From the NCBI RefSeq assembly GCF_000735135.1, contig NZ_JPLZ01000006.1, forward strand, positions 1,892,428-1,956,427: DNA of 64,000 nt, in the 5' to 3' direction. Below the pieces are notes generated by a model. It saw only the letters and a program-made list of their open reading frames with translations, was not told the DNA's origin and did no database searches. How positions within the stretch are numbered: the stretch's first letter is position 1; each line of letters begins with the position of its first letter. The stretch is from Chryseobacterium sp. FH1. Lineage in GTDB: Bacteria; Bacteroidota; Bacteroidia; Flavobacteriales; Weeksellaceae. Below, piece by piece: positions 17,135-25,687 of the stretch. Both the position numbers and the translations under genes were made by a program.

Positions 17135-18526
17135 TTAAATGTGAATCACCTCACCGTAAGCAGCTGCTACAGCTTCCATCACAGCTTCAGAGATAGTTGG
17201 GTGCGGGTGGATAGATTTAAGAACTTCGTGTCCTGTCGTTTCTAATTTTCTCGCAACCACAGCTTCAGCAATCATATCGGTAACGCCGTCACCAACCATA
17301 TGACAACCAAGCCACTCACCGTATTTAGCATCAAAAATAACTTTGATAAATCCATCAACATCGCCGTTAGCCGTAGCTTTTCCAGATGCTGAGAATGGGA
17401 ATTTACCAACTTTGATTTCGTAACCTTTTTCTTTCGCTTGTTTTTCAGTCAAACCAACAGAAGCAATTTCTGGGTGACAGTAAGTACAACCCGGGATATT
17501 TCCATAATCAATCGCTTCTACGTGAAGACCTTTGATTTTCTCAACACAAGTGATTCCCTCTGCAGAAGCCACGTGAGCCAAAGCCTGAGTTGGGATGATA
17601 TCACCAATCGCGTAATATCCTGGAACAGAAGTTTCGTACCATTCGTTAACCAGAACTTTTCCTTTTTCAGTTTTAATTCCTACTGCTTCAAGTCCAATTC
17701 CTTCAACGTTTGAAGCAATTCCAACCGCGGAAAGCAAGATATTAGCTTCCAAAGTAATATTTCCAGTAGCTGTTTTCACGCTAGCTTTTACGCCGTTTCC
17801 AGAAGTATCCACAGATTCTACAGAAGCGTTGGTCATAATTTCAATCCCTGATTTTTTAAGAGATTTCTCCACGTGTTTTGAAACTTCTTCATCCTCCAAA
17901 GGAACGATGTTTGGCAAGAATTCTACAACAGTCACCTTGGTTCCCATTGCGTTATAAAAATCAGCAAACTCAATTCCTATAGCGCCAGAACCTACAACAA
18001 TCATAGATTTTGGTTGCTCAGGAAGAGACAATGCTTGTCTGTATCCGATTACTTTTTTACCATCTTGAGGAAGGTTTGGCAATTCTCTGGAACGTGCGCC
18101 AGTTGCGATAATGATGTTGGTTCCGGAATATTCAGTTGATTTTCCTTCAGCATCTACAACGGTCACTTTTTTACCAGCTTTCACAGTGGCAGTTCCCATA
18201 ATGACATCGATTTTGTTTTTCTTCATCAAGAAAGAAATTCCACCGCTCATTTTGGAAGCCACGCCTCTACTTCTTTGGATAACTTTTGAAAAATCGAAGC
18301 CTGGATTTTCCACTTTGTTAAGACCATAGTCTTCTGCGTGCTTCAGATAATTGAAAACGTGAGCAGATTTCAACAACGCTTTTGTTGGGATACAACCCCA
18401 GTTGAGGCAGATTCCGCCAAGATTTTCTTTTTCGATGATGGCTGTTTTGAAACCCAATTGAGAAGCTCTGATTGCAGTCACATAACCGCCAGGTCCACTT
18501 CCAATAACAATAATATCGTAATTCAT
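17135..18526 (-). CDS. lpdA: Dihydrolipoyl dehydrogenase (E3)
   Basis: FAD-dependent E3 subunit that reoxidises lipoamide in 2-oxoacid dehydrogenase complexes. 463 aa, the normal length. It has the FAD-binding GSGPGGYVTAIRASQLG at residues 8-24, the redox disulfide in GGICLNWGCIPTKALL (two Cys five apart), the NAD-binding VVGSGAIGIEFADFYNAMG near residue 180, and the second FAD segment YAIGDI near 310. The catalytic C-terminal motif is IHPHPTISEAVMEA. It stands alone with its own terminator. Confidence 0.95.
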   Translation of the reverse strand: MNYDIIVIGSGPGGYVTAIRASQLGFKTAIIEKENLGGICLNWGCIPTKALLKSAHVFNYLKHAEDYGLNKVENPGFDFSKVIQRSRGVASKMSGGISFLMKKNKIDVIMGTATVKAGKKVTVVDAEGKSTEYSGTNIIIATGARSRELPNLPQDGKKVIGYRQALSLPEQPKSMIVVGSGAIGIEFADFYNAMGTKVTVVEFLPNIVPLEDEEVSKHVEKSLKKSGIEIMTNASVESVDTSGNGVKASVKTATGNITLEANILLSAVGIASNVEGIGLEAVGIKTEKGKVLVNEWYETSVPGYYAIGDIIPTQALAHVASAEGITCVEKIKGLHVEAIDYGNIPGCTYCHPEIASVGLTEKQAKEKGYEIKVGKFPFSASGKATANGDVDGFIKVIFDAKYGEWLGCHMVGDGVTDMIAEAVVARKLETTGHEVLKSIHPHPTISEAVMEAVAAAYGEVIHI

Positions 18527-18581
18527 TGTGATTAAAAAATTTTAGCGAATTTACGGAAAATTATTGAAAGCATAATATGAC

Positions 18582-18607
18582 AAAAAGCAACTCTTGGAGT
18601 TGCTTTT
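18582..18607. terminator. Terminator after the vWA gene
   Basis: AAAAGCAACTC-TTG-GAGTTGCTTTT perfect hairpin between the vWA gene and lpdA. Confidence 0.75.
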
Positions 18608-18629
18608 CAAAAATTTAATATTGAGAAGT

Positions 18630-21197
18630 TTACTTTATCTGCTTGTAGCTTTCAATCAGTCGGATAAATTCTGAACGGTAACCATCTTCATCGTTGGATT
18701 TTCCTTGTTTCGCAAAATTGATGATTTTATCGAGGTCTTTGTCTTTGATGAATTCCGATTGTCTTAAAACCAAACCAAACCAAGCCACAGACGATGCAAA
18801 TTTGAAATCTGACGAAGCATTATTCAATTGATTTTTAGAATCTTTGATGGTCTGAATTAATTCTTTACTTACATCTTCATCCGGATTTTTGTAGCGGAAT
18901 TTCACTGTTGCCAATTCGTCTCCAAATTCGTTTTTAGAATCACTCTTAGAATATTTCAAATCAACATCTTGCGGACTGAATTCAGAATCTGAACCAACTG
19001 GAATGACTTCATAAATCGCTGTCACCGTATGACCAATTCCCAATTCTCCAGCATCGATTTTGTCATTTTTAAAATCTTCATTTTTTAATTTCCTATTTTC
19101 ATAACCAATTAATCGATAAGATTTTACGAACTTCGGATTAAACTCGATTTGAATCTTTACATCTTTCGCAATCGCATACATACTTCCGGCAAATTCTTTC
19201 CCAAGAAATTTATTCGATTCCTGCATATTATCAATGTAAGCGTAATTTCCGTTGCCTTTGTCAGCCAGCATTTCCAGACGATTGTCTTTGTAATTTCCCA
19301 TTCCGAAACCAAGACAAGTGAGATAAATTCCAGATTTTCTCTTCTCCTCAATCAATTTTTGAAGTTCAGAATTATCGGAAACACCAACATTGAAATCGCC
19401 ATCTGTCGCCAAAATCACACGGTTGTTTCCTTTTTTAACTAAGTTTTCCTGCGCTAATTTATAAGCCAATTCAATTCCTTGACCGCCGGCTGTACTTCCG
19501 CCAGCGCTTAGATTTTCCAAAGCTGTCAGGATTTTCTCTTTATTTTTAGCAGACGTCGGCTCCAAAACTACGCCTGCACTTCCTGCATAAGTGACGATTG
19601 CGACCTTGTCCTGCGGACGCAATTTTTCCAACAAGATTTTGAATGAAGTTTTCAGCAACGGCAATTTATTCTGCTCATTCATAGAACCGGAAACATCAAT
19701 TAGGAAAACCAAATTGGAAGCTGGTAATTCTTTATCATTCAAAGTTTTACCTTGCAAACCGATTTTCAACAGCTTATGTTTTGGATTCCAAGACGAATCG
19801 TTGTATTCCGTATTGATGGAAAATGGCTGATTGCTTTTTGGCTGAGGATAATCGTACTTGAAATAATTAATCATTTCCTCGATTCTTACGGCATTTTTAT
19901 CCACTTTCTGTCCGTTGTTTATCATTCGTCGAACATTGGAATATGACGCATTATCTACATCAATTGAAAATGTCGAAAGTGGATTGGCTTTTGCGGATTC
20001 GAATTGATTTTCCTTCCATTCATCGTAAGATTCTTGATTTTGAACAGGTTGTGGATTATTAAGCAAATCAATTTCTTTTTTGGACAAACCTTTAGTTTTT
20101 ATGACAACTATTCCATTTGCTCCCCTAGTTCCATAAAGTGCAGTGGCAGAAGCATCTTTCAGAATTTCCAACTTATCAATTTTATTAGGATTGATATTAC
20201 CTAAATCCGCATTCTCATAAGGAATTCCATCAATAACATATAAGGGTTGATTGTTTGAAGTTAAAGAACCAATTCCACGAATTGTTATATTATTTTGATT
20301 CTGAAGCTTGATTTTCGGGGCTGTCATATAATAATCGCTAGAAGAAATGTTTGGAGAATTATAATAAGGATTTCCATATGCCCCAGAAATTATTTTTGGA
20401 GAACTGCCCGGAACTCCTTTATCTGTTAAGATTTGAACACCTGCAACTTGCCCTTGTAAAGCATTAAGAACATTCGCATTTGGACGATTCTCAATTTGAT
20501 TTGAAGAAATTTGGTTAATAGAACTACTAAGCTCTTTCTTTTTTGCTTTTCCATAACCAACAACTACAACGCTTTCAATATCTTTCTGACTTTGCTGAGA
20601 TGCCATATTATCTATCATTTCTTGCTCAACTTTAATTCTTTTATTATCAACAATTGATTTAGGCTCAGCTTTGATTTCATTAACTTCATACTGAACTGTC
20701 GGAGCAATTGCATCAGCCCCAGGAGAAGAATTTTGATAAATCATTGGCGGAGCAACAATCGCACTTGGAGCTATTGGAGCTGATGTAGAAATTCCATCTT
20801 CCGTTCTTACAATATGGTAAGCAATAATCTCTTTTGCATCCGTAGGTTTAATAGGAGTTTTTGACAAATTCTCTTCAAAAGTTGTATTAATTTCCTCAAC
20901 TTTTTTCGGCGTTTCTATTTGATTAGGATTGATAGGTTTTCCGTAATCGTTTGATGCGATTTGAGGTTCAATTTTCAAATCTTTATCATTCACAAAATAT
21001 AATACGCCAAAGGTCAAAGCCAAACCAGCAACCATTCCGTAAGGCAACCAAAGTGGAATGATTCTTTTCTTTTGTTCTTTTTTATCTAATTTTTCTTCAA
21101 CGTTTTGCCACACTTTTTCGAAATTTGGGAAAGTTGGTTTTTCTTCCGCTGATTTTCCGGCTTCGCTGAACATTTTATCGATATCTTGATTTTCCAT
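18630..21197 (-). CDS. Anti-sigma-like / TonB-plug / von Willebrand factor A fusion protein
   Basis: 855 aa. Residues 1-46 are cytosolic and charged, like a small anti-sigma region, followed by a membrane helix at ~48-69. After a Pro-rich linker comes a SusC/TonB-dependent receptor plug-like domain (~208-370: VVVVGYGKAKKK, LNALQGQVAGVQI, ITIRGIGSL, PLYVIDGIPY, DKLEILKDASATALYGTRGANGIVVIKTKG). A YfbK-type region follows with a vWA domain whose metal site DVSGSM is at 501-506 and TDGD near 598. The C-terminal ~150 residues resemble DUF3520. It begins 11 bp after the ECF sigma factor gene ends. I infer a sigma/anti-sigma pair with a periplasmic sensor, not proven. Confidence 0.8.
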   Translation of the reverse strand: MENQDIDKMFSEAGKSAEEKPTFPNFEKVWQNVEEKLDKKEQKKRIIPLWLPYGMVAGLALTFGVLYFVNDKDLKIEPQIASNDYGKPINPNQIETPKKVEEINTTFEENLSKTPIKPTDAKEIIAYHIVRTEDGISTSAPIAPSAIVAPPMIYQNSSPGADAIAPTVQYEVNEIKAEPKSIVDNKRIKVEQEMIDNMASQQSQKDIESVVVVGYGKAKKKELSSSINQISSNQIENRPNANVLNALQGQVAGVQILTDKGVPGSSPKIISGAYGNPYYNSPNISSSDYYMTAPKIKLQNQNNITIRGIGSLTSNNQPLYVIDGIPYENADLGNINPNKIDKLEILKDASATALYGTRGANGIVVIKTKGLSKKEIDLLNNPQPVQNQESYDEWKENQFESAKANPLSTFSIDVDNASYSNVRRMINNGQKVDKNAVRIEEMINYFKYDYPQPKSNQPFSINTEYNDSSWNPKHKLLKIGLQGKTLNDKELPASNLVFLIDVSGSMNEQNKLPLLKTSFKILLEKLRPQDKVAIVTYAGSAGVVLEPTSAKNKEKILTALENLSAGGSTAGGQGIELAYKLAQENLVKKGNNRVILATDGDFNVGVSDNSELQKLIEEKRKSGIYLTCLGFGMGNYKDNRLEMLADKGNGNYAYIDNMQESNKFLGKEFAGSMYAIAKDVKIQIEFNPKFVKSYRLIGYENRKLKNEDFKNDKIDAGELGIGHTVTAIYEVIPVGSDSEFSPQDVDLKYSKSDSKNEFGDELATVKFRYKNPDEDVSKELIQTIKDSKNQLNNASSDFKFASSVAWFGLVLRQSEFIKDKDLDKIINFAKQGKSNDEDGYRSEFIRLIESYKQIK

Positions 21198-21208
21198 TTT
21201 TTTAAACT

Positions 21209-21733
21209 TTAAGAATTAATTGTTTGAAGTTTCACCAGTTCCTGCAATTTCTTGCGAGCGAAATTCACCTGAGATTTGGACGTACCTTCCGATATAGAAA
21301 GCATTTGCGCAATCTCTTTGTGCGGATAACCTTCCATCGCAAACAGATTGAAAATCGTACGGCAACCTTCGGGGAGAAAATTGAGAAGTGATAAAATTCC
21401 TCTTTCCTCCGAAACATTTTCCGGTTCAGCTTCTGCTAAATCCACAAAATTTTCTTCAATCGAAATCGAAAACGGCTGTTTCTTGCGAAGTTTCTGAAGA
21501 CATTGATTCACGACTATTTTCTTTGCCCAAGCGTCGAAAACCTGCAATTCCTTCAATTGGTCAAGCTTTGTGAAAATCAGATAGAAAGAATCTGCCAAAA
21601 CTTCCTCTGCGTCTTCGTCGTTTTTCAGGTAACGTTTGCAGGTCGCGAAGAACCGGCCTGCATATTCTTCATAAAGTTTCCGCTGTGCGTTGCGGTCTTT
21701 ATTTTTGCATCTTATGTATAATTCGTGTTCCAT
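21209..21733 (-). CDS. ECF-type RNA polymerase sigma factor
   Basis: 174 aa with region 2 (LYEEYAGRFFATCKRYLKNDEDAEEVLADSFYLIFTKLDQL, residues ~20-60) and region 4 (LPEGCRTIFNLFAMEGYPHKEIAQMLSISEGTSKSQVNFARKKLQELV, ~115-165). There is no region 3, as in all ECF factors. It redirects RNA polymerase to a small regulon. The downstream gene encodes a membrane protein with a cytosolic N-terminus that would be the natural anti-sigma partner. Confidence 0.92.
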   Translation of the reverse strand: MEHELYIRCKNKDRNAQRKLYEEYAGRFFATCKRYLKNDEDAEEVLADSFYLIFTKLDQLKELQVFDAWAKKIVVNQCLQKLRKKQPFSISIEENFVDLAEAEPENVSEERGILSLLNFLPEGCRTIFNLFAMEGYPHKEIAQMLSISEGTSKSQVNFARKKLQELVKLQTINS

Positions 21734-21834
21734 ATTCTGGCGTTTATAAGGAAAGATGCAAGAGTTTAAAAAAGGTTGGAAATATTTTTGAAAATTTAAG
21801 AAAATAATTTAATAATCTGGTTTTATAATTAATT

Positions 21835-22290
21835 TTATAGAGATGATTCAGCAAATTCTTTTATCATTCTATTTCTCTCGAGCAAAAATCCTTTGAGATA
21901 ATTTGTCAGAATGATCTGATTGAATATTTTACCAAGAATTTCAAAAGGTGATTCGAATTCAAAAATATCAGTCATCAAAGTCTCATCGTCTTTTTGTTTA
22001 AAGATATGTTGATGTTTCATCGATTTGAAAACGCCTTTCACCATTACATCGGTAAACATTATTGGACTTTCCATTTGTGTGATTTTCGTTGTAAGCGTTT
22101 GATAAAATCCTAAATGTTTGGCTCGCCAAGTTACCGTTTCGCCTAGTTCTATCAATCCGCTCATTTTTCCGGCGATTGCTTTTTCGTTGGTTATAGCGGT
22201 TGACTCTTGGTGAAAATCTATATTTCGGGATAAGTCAAAAACTTTTTGAATATCAGCATTAATCAATGCTTCCAAATATATTTTAGGCAT
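21835..22290 (-). CDS. SRPBCC-family protein (cyclase/START-like fold)
   Basis: 151 aa. The N-terminus ALINADIQKVFDLSRNIDFHQESTAITNEKAIAGKMSGLIELGETVTWRAKHLG is characteristic of the SRPBCC proteins often labelled cell-division-inhibitor or coenzyme-Q-binding-like. The rest alternates beta strands and ends in a long helix (ILTNYLKGFLLERNRMIKEFAES). The fold binds hydrophobic ligands; ligand and role here are unknown. No signal peptide. Confidence 0.72.
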   Translation of the reverse strand: MPKIYLEALINADIQKVFDLSRNIDFHQESTAITNEKAIAGKMSGLIELGETVTWRAKHLGFYQTLTTKITQMESPIMFTDVMVKGVFKSMKHQHIFKQKDDETLMTDIFEFESPFEILGKIFNQIILTNYLKGFLLERNRMIKEFAESSL

Positions 22291-22364
22291 TTTTTAATTT
22301 TTAAAGATTGAGAAAATCGGCTCGTGTTCTTTTATTATTTCTGAAAATAAAGAACATTATGATT

Positions 22365-22766
22365 TTAAATATTAGATTTTTCATAATTTTCAATGTTTTG
22401 TTTTATGTCATATATGTAAATCACAGATAAAATTGGAGCATAAAAGAAAGCGATGTAAAGCATTAGATAAAATATTACTCCCAATTGATTTAAGACAATA
22501 TTTTTTCCTTGTAAAAAAATAGTAAGCAGGAAATTTATCCAGACAGGAATCAAAAGGAATCCATATATTTTGTATGATTTCGACTTTTTATAATTGAGAA
22601 ATATCCTTATGAAAAAACTGAAAATTTGAAATCCTCCCACGATATAATAAAAATAGAAAATCTGATTTACAAAATCTGTAGTTATGTACTCGACAATCAA
22701 GTAGCTAATCATTAAAATGAATATAAATGTTTGAATATAAAAATCGATTTTAAAAAATGTTTTCAT
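22365..22766 (-). CDS. Small four-helix membrane protein, unknown function
   Basis: 133 aa, AT-rich, with four hydrophobic segments (about residues 9-30, 36-56, 69-88 and 94-118) separated by short charged loops (NYKKSKSY, KQNIENYEKSN). I recognise no family. It lies between the SRPBCC gene and the GbsR regulator on the same strand, and may belong with either. Confidence 0.55.
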   Translation of the reverse strand: MKTFFKIDFYIQTFIFILMISYLIVEYITTDFVNQIFYFYYIVGGFQIFSFFIRIFLNYKKSKSYKIYGFLLIPVWINFLLTIFLQGKNIVLNQLGVIFYLMLYIAFFYAPILSVIYIYDIKQNIENYEKSNI

Positions 22767-22839
22767 AGTATTGTAATTTTTATATTTTCAGTAATTTTTG
22801 AAACTTTATCTAAAATAAAAAAGGAAAATGAATTCCTTT

Positions 22840-23340
22840 CTATTTCAGTAAATTGGTGATTTTCCCAACCAACCAATGGTCGTCGCTTTTTATAGCCAAG
22901 TCCATAATATTGTTGATTTTATTGGTTACGTTTCCAAAATCATCCATCAGTTTGATGAATTCTTTGGCTTCATCGGAATCATCGTCCACATTTTTCAGTT
23001 CTTCCAAAAAAGCTACAACTGGTTCTATTTCACGTTTCCTGCGTTCTTTTGTAATCTGTTTGAAGAGAAACCAAACATCTTTTTCAGCGATGAAATATTC
23101 CTTCCTATCCCCTTTCACAAATTCTTTTTTTACAATTCCCCAATCCATCAACGCCCTTAGGTTCATATTCGCATTGCCTCGTGAGATTTGCAAAAGCGCC
23201 ATCACTTCATCCGTTGACAATGGTTTTCCTTCTGCCAAAAGCAAAGCGTGAACCTGCGCCATCGTTCGGTTGATGCCCCAGCTTGTGGCAAAAGTTCCCC
23301 AAGTTTGGATGTATTTTTCTTTGGCTTCGTCGAGTTTCAT
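22840..23340 (-). CDS. GbsR/MarR-family transcriptional regulator
   Basis: 166 aa. The winged helix occupies the first half (WGINRTMAQVHALLLAEGKPLSTDEVMALLQISRGNANMNLRALMDWGIVKKEFVKGDRKEYFIAEKD), matching GbsR-type regulators. The helical C-terminus would dimerise. I choose ATG 23340 instead of the longer frame starting at 23367. A TATATTTG -7 box sits at 23365-23372, so transcription begins near 23358, inside the longer reading frame. Two TGTACA sites bracket the promoter and suggest autoregulation. Effector unknown. Confidence 0.82.
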   Translation of the reverse strand: MKLDEAKEKYIQTWGTFATSWGINRTMAQVHALLLAEGKPLSTDEVMALLQISRGNANMNLRALMDWGIVKKEFVKGDRKEYFIAEKDVWFLFKQITKERRKREIEPVVAFLEELKNVDDDSDEAKEFIKLMDDFGNVTNKINNIMDLAIKSDDHWLVGKITNLLK

Positions 23341-23343
23341 TTT

Positions 23344-23372
23344 TGTACAGATTGATTTCTTGTACAAATATA
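23344..23372 (-). promoter_or_regulatory. Promoter and operator of the GbsR-like regulator
   Basis: Minus-strand -7 box TATATTTG at 23365-23372. TGTACA occurs at 23344-23349 and 23361-23366, 17 bp apart and flanking the inferred transcription start. This fits autorepression; inference only. Confidence 0.45.
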
Positions 23373-23743
23373 ATTAATATTTTTGAATTTTCAATAATTT
23401 TTGAAAATATAATAATTTAAATTCTGATAAAATTTGGAATAAATTTGTGTTTTTGTGAATCTTAAATTTAGAAAAAATTATTGAAGTTTTAAAAGAAAAA
23501 AAGCAACTCCGGAGTATTGCTTTTGAGAAGATTTAGAATCTAGTTGCTGATGATTTGTTTAAATTTAATTTAGATCTGAATAATTCCATCAATTTTTCAT
23601 AACTCAAATTTTACTTATTGTAAGTTTAAATTTTCTTTATTCATTTATCTAATAGCGTATTACTTCATTTTAAATTATAAATTTAATTATAACTTAATCA
23701 TCAGTAATGGTTTATTTTGGTAAATTTGTTTTAAACTAACACC
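23368..23743. other. Gene-free stretch between divergent genes
   Basis: Very AT-rich. It contains one orphan hairpin at 23499-23524 (AAAAGCAACTCC pairing imperfectly with GGAGTATTGCTTTT) that looks like a terminator but has no gene pointing at it, and a -7 box at 23721-23728. I see nothing else. Confidence 0.5.
23721..23728 (+). promoter_or_regulatory. -7 box for the 91-aa protein gene
   Basis: TAAATTTG matches TAnnTTTG and lies 15 bp before the ATG at 23744. This gives a short leader. Confidence 0.5.
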
Positions 23744-24019
23744 ATGAAATATACATTAATAAAACGAAATAAGAGTTTCAGAGCAAATTCGCATTTTCTT
23801 TTTATAAAATGGATGCGACAGACAGATCTTCAATATTGGGAAAACAATCAAGATTTTATGGAAGGCTATGCTTATAGAAAATTGATGTTTGAAAAGATTG
23901 AGATACGCGCCGAGAACGAAAATGTTTTTATTGAAGATTTACAAAAAAACAAACTTTTGAAACTTGATTGTTCTAAAAGATTTTTAGATTTATTTTTTTA
24001 TAAAATCGGGAAAAAATAG
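23744..24019 (+). CDS. Hypothetical 91-aa protein
   Basis: Small basic, aromatic-rich protein (MKYTLIKRNKSFRANSHFLFIKWMRQTDLQYWENNQDF...). No signal peptide, no membrane helix and no motif I recognise. Support for it being a real gene: a good -7 box just upstream, an isolated position between a regulator and a terminator, and no competing frame. A terminator-like hairpin follows at 24041-24071. Confidence 0.55.
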   Translation: MKYTLIKRNKSFRANSHFLFIKWMRQTDLQYWENNQDFMEGYAYRKLMFEKIEIRAENENVFIEDLQKNKLLKLDCSKRFLDLFFYKIGKK

Positions 24020-24040
24020 TCTTTAGAATGGTTAAAATGG

Positions 24041-24071
24041 AAATCCGCTTTCAAAAACTGAGAGCGGATTT
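24041..24071. terminator. Terminator between converging genes
   Basis: AAATCCGCT at 24041-24049 pairs with AGCGGATTT at 24063-24071, followed by a T run. It serves the 91-aa gene and possibly the converging oxidoreductase. Confidence 0.7.
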
Positions 24072-24091
24072 TTAATTTTATTTAACAGGAA

Positions 24092-25153
24092 TTAATGTAA
24101 AATTCGCAAACTTGATGCTGAAAAGTCTAAAATCTCATCCGTTTTTCCGTTTTTAATTTTTGTCAGCCATTGTGGATCACTCAACAATGCTCTTCCTACA
24201 GCAACGAGATCAAATTCCTGACGATCCAATCTTTTAAGCAGTTCTGAAATATCAGATTTCGCAGAGTTTTCGCCTGCAAATGCGCCCATAAAATCGCTGT
24301 TTAGTCCAACAGACCCAACAGTGATTGTCGGTTGACCTGTGATTTTCTTTGCCCAACCTGCAAAATTCAAATCAGAACCCTCAAATTCTGGTTCCCAAAA
24401 ACGACGTTGAGAACAATGGAAAATATCGATTCCTGCTTCTTTCATTGGTAGAAGCCATTCTTCCATTTCTGCTGGCGTACTAGCTAATCTGCTATTATAA
24501 TCCTGCTGTTTCCATTGCGAAAGACGGATGATAATAGTGAAATCCTCTCCAACCGCACTCCTGATTGCTTTGATGATATCTACCGCAAAGCGACTTCTCT
24601 CTTTCAATGTTTTTCCTCCGTATTCATCGGTTCTTGTGTTGGTGACCTCCCAGAAAAATTGGTCAATCAAATAACCGTGCGCTCCGTGAATTTCCAAACA
24701 GTCAAAACCTAGATCTTTAGCGGATTTTGCTGATGCGGCAAATTGAGCAATTGTATCATGAATATCTTCCAATGACATGGTTGAGGCTTTTTCCATCTCC
24801 ATAGCTGGATAATCTGGAGAACTTCTTGTGTCACCAACGTGCCAAATCTGTGGACCCATTTTTCCGCCATTTTCGTGAACTGCATCTATGACGTTTTTCC
24901 AACCATTCAAAGCTTCTGTTCCATAGAAATCAGGAATATTCTGAATGTTTTTGGATGCTGGTCTTTTGATAACTGTTCCTTCAGAAAGAATAAGGCCAAC
25001 TTCAGATGATGCTCTCCTGGCGTAATAGTCTGCGATTTGTTGCGTTGGAACGCCGTTGTCAGATTGTGCTCTCGTCATTGGCGCCATCACAACTCTATTT
25101 TTCAGGTGAAGATTTTTGTAAGTGAAAGGGCTAAATAATGCTTCTGTATCCAT
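24092..25153 (-). CDS. Old Yellow Enzyme family NADH:flavin oxidoreductase
   Basis: 353-aa FMN-dependent ene-reductase. It has the N-terminal LFSPFTYKNLHLKNRVVMAPMTRAQSDNGVPTQQIADYYARRAS, the FMN/substrate-binding GPQIWHVGDT, the catalytic segment CLEIHGAHGYLIDQFFWEVTNTRTDEYGG near residue 180, and the phosphate-binding GSVGL and VGRALLSDPQW. Such enzymes reduce electrophilic enones, quinones and nitro compounds. It is divergent from an HxlR regulator, with GTAAC repeats between them, which suggests induction by reactive electrophiles. Confidence 0.9.
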   Translation of the reverse strand: MDTEALFSPFTYKNLHLKNRVVMAPMTRAQSDNGVPTQQIADYYARRASSEVGLILSEGTVIKRPASKNIQNIPDFYGTEALNGWKNVIDAVHENGGKMGPQIWHVGDTRSSPDYPAMEMEKASTMSLEDIHDTIAQFAASAKSAKDLGFDCLEIHGAHGYLIDQFFWEVTNTRTDEYGGKTLKERSRFAVDIIKAIRSAVGEDFTIIIRLSQWKQQDYNSRLASTPAEMEEWLLPMKEAGIDIFHCSQRRFWEPEFEGSDLNFAGWAKKITGQPTITVGSVGLNSDFMGAFAGENSAKSDISELLKRLDRQEFDLVAVGRALLSDPQWLTKIKNGKTDEILDFSASSLRILH

Positions 25154-25188
25154 TTTTTCTTATTATATTCAATTGCTTTTTTACAATT

Positions 25189-25284
25189 GTTACACAAAGT
25201 AACTAATAATAGTTTGTTTTTGTGCAATTATCAAAAAAATACTGGTAACTTTGTTGTAACCAATGATGGTAACTTGGAAGTAAC
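25189..25284. promoter_or_regulatory. Putative HxlR operator: repeated GTAAC half-sites
   Basis: An inverted pair GTTAC-ACAAA-GTAAC lies at 25189-25203. Direct GTAAC copies follow at 25245, 25256, 25269 and 25280 (spacing 11, 13, 11), reaching to 3 bp before the HxlR start codon. They lie in the divergent promoter region of the oxidoreductase and regulator. Confidence 0.55.
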
Positions 25285-25287
25285 AAT

Positions 25288-25629
25288 ATGAGACAACAGA
25301 AAATATTGCAATGTGGCTGTTCTTTGGGAAAAGCAATGTCTGCACTGGGAAGCAAATGGAAACCTATTATCGTGATGGTCATCAACAATCGTAAATTAAG
25401 ATTTGGCGAAATTGCAGTTCGCATCTCTGTCATTTCCAGAAAAGTTTTGACGGACCAACTGAAAGAAATGGAAATGGATGGTTTGCTTACAAGACAGGAA
25501 TTCAAAGAACTGCCTCCCAGAGTTGAATATCAGCTGACGGAAAAAGGTTTGGCGCTGTTACCTATTCTTAATCTTTTGGAAGAATGGGAAGCAAAATATG
25601 ACCTTAAAGAATCATTAGAGCAAGCTTAA
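25288..25629 (+). CDS. HxlR-family transcriptional regulator
   Basis: 113-aa winged-helix protein: LGSKWKPIIVMVINNRKLRFGEIAVRISVISRKVLTDQLKEMEMDGLLTRQEFKELPPRVEYQLTEKGLALLPIL is the full HxlR signature. Two cysteines lie near the N-terminus (QCGCSLG, residues 9 and 11), in the zone where redox-sensing members such as YodB use a cysteine. Gene order (divergent from an Old Yellow Enzyme) and GTAAC repeats in between suggest it represses that gene until thiol-reactive compounds appear. That role is inference. Confidence 0.87.
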   Translation: MRQQKILQCGCSLGKAMSALGSKWKPIIVMVINNRKLRFGEIAVRISVISRKVLTDQLKEMEMDGLLTRQEFKELPPRVEYQLTEKGLALLPILNLLEEWEAKYDLKESLEQA

Positions 25630-25634
25630 ATAAA

Positions 25635-25663
25635 AACCCGCCTTCATTGTTTGAAAACGGGTT
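25635..25663. terminator. Terminator between HxlR and the E1 gene
   Basis: AACCCG at 25635-25640 pairs with CGGGTT at 25658-25663, flanked by A/T-rich sequence, between converging genes. Confidence 0.55.
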
Positions 25664-25687
25664 CGTATATTTTAAAAATTATCATTA

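Noticed and set aside
23499..23524. Terminator-like hairpin in the divergent region
   Set aside because: No gene ends near it, so I list it only as an orphan structure within the gene-free stretch.
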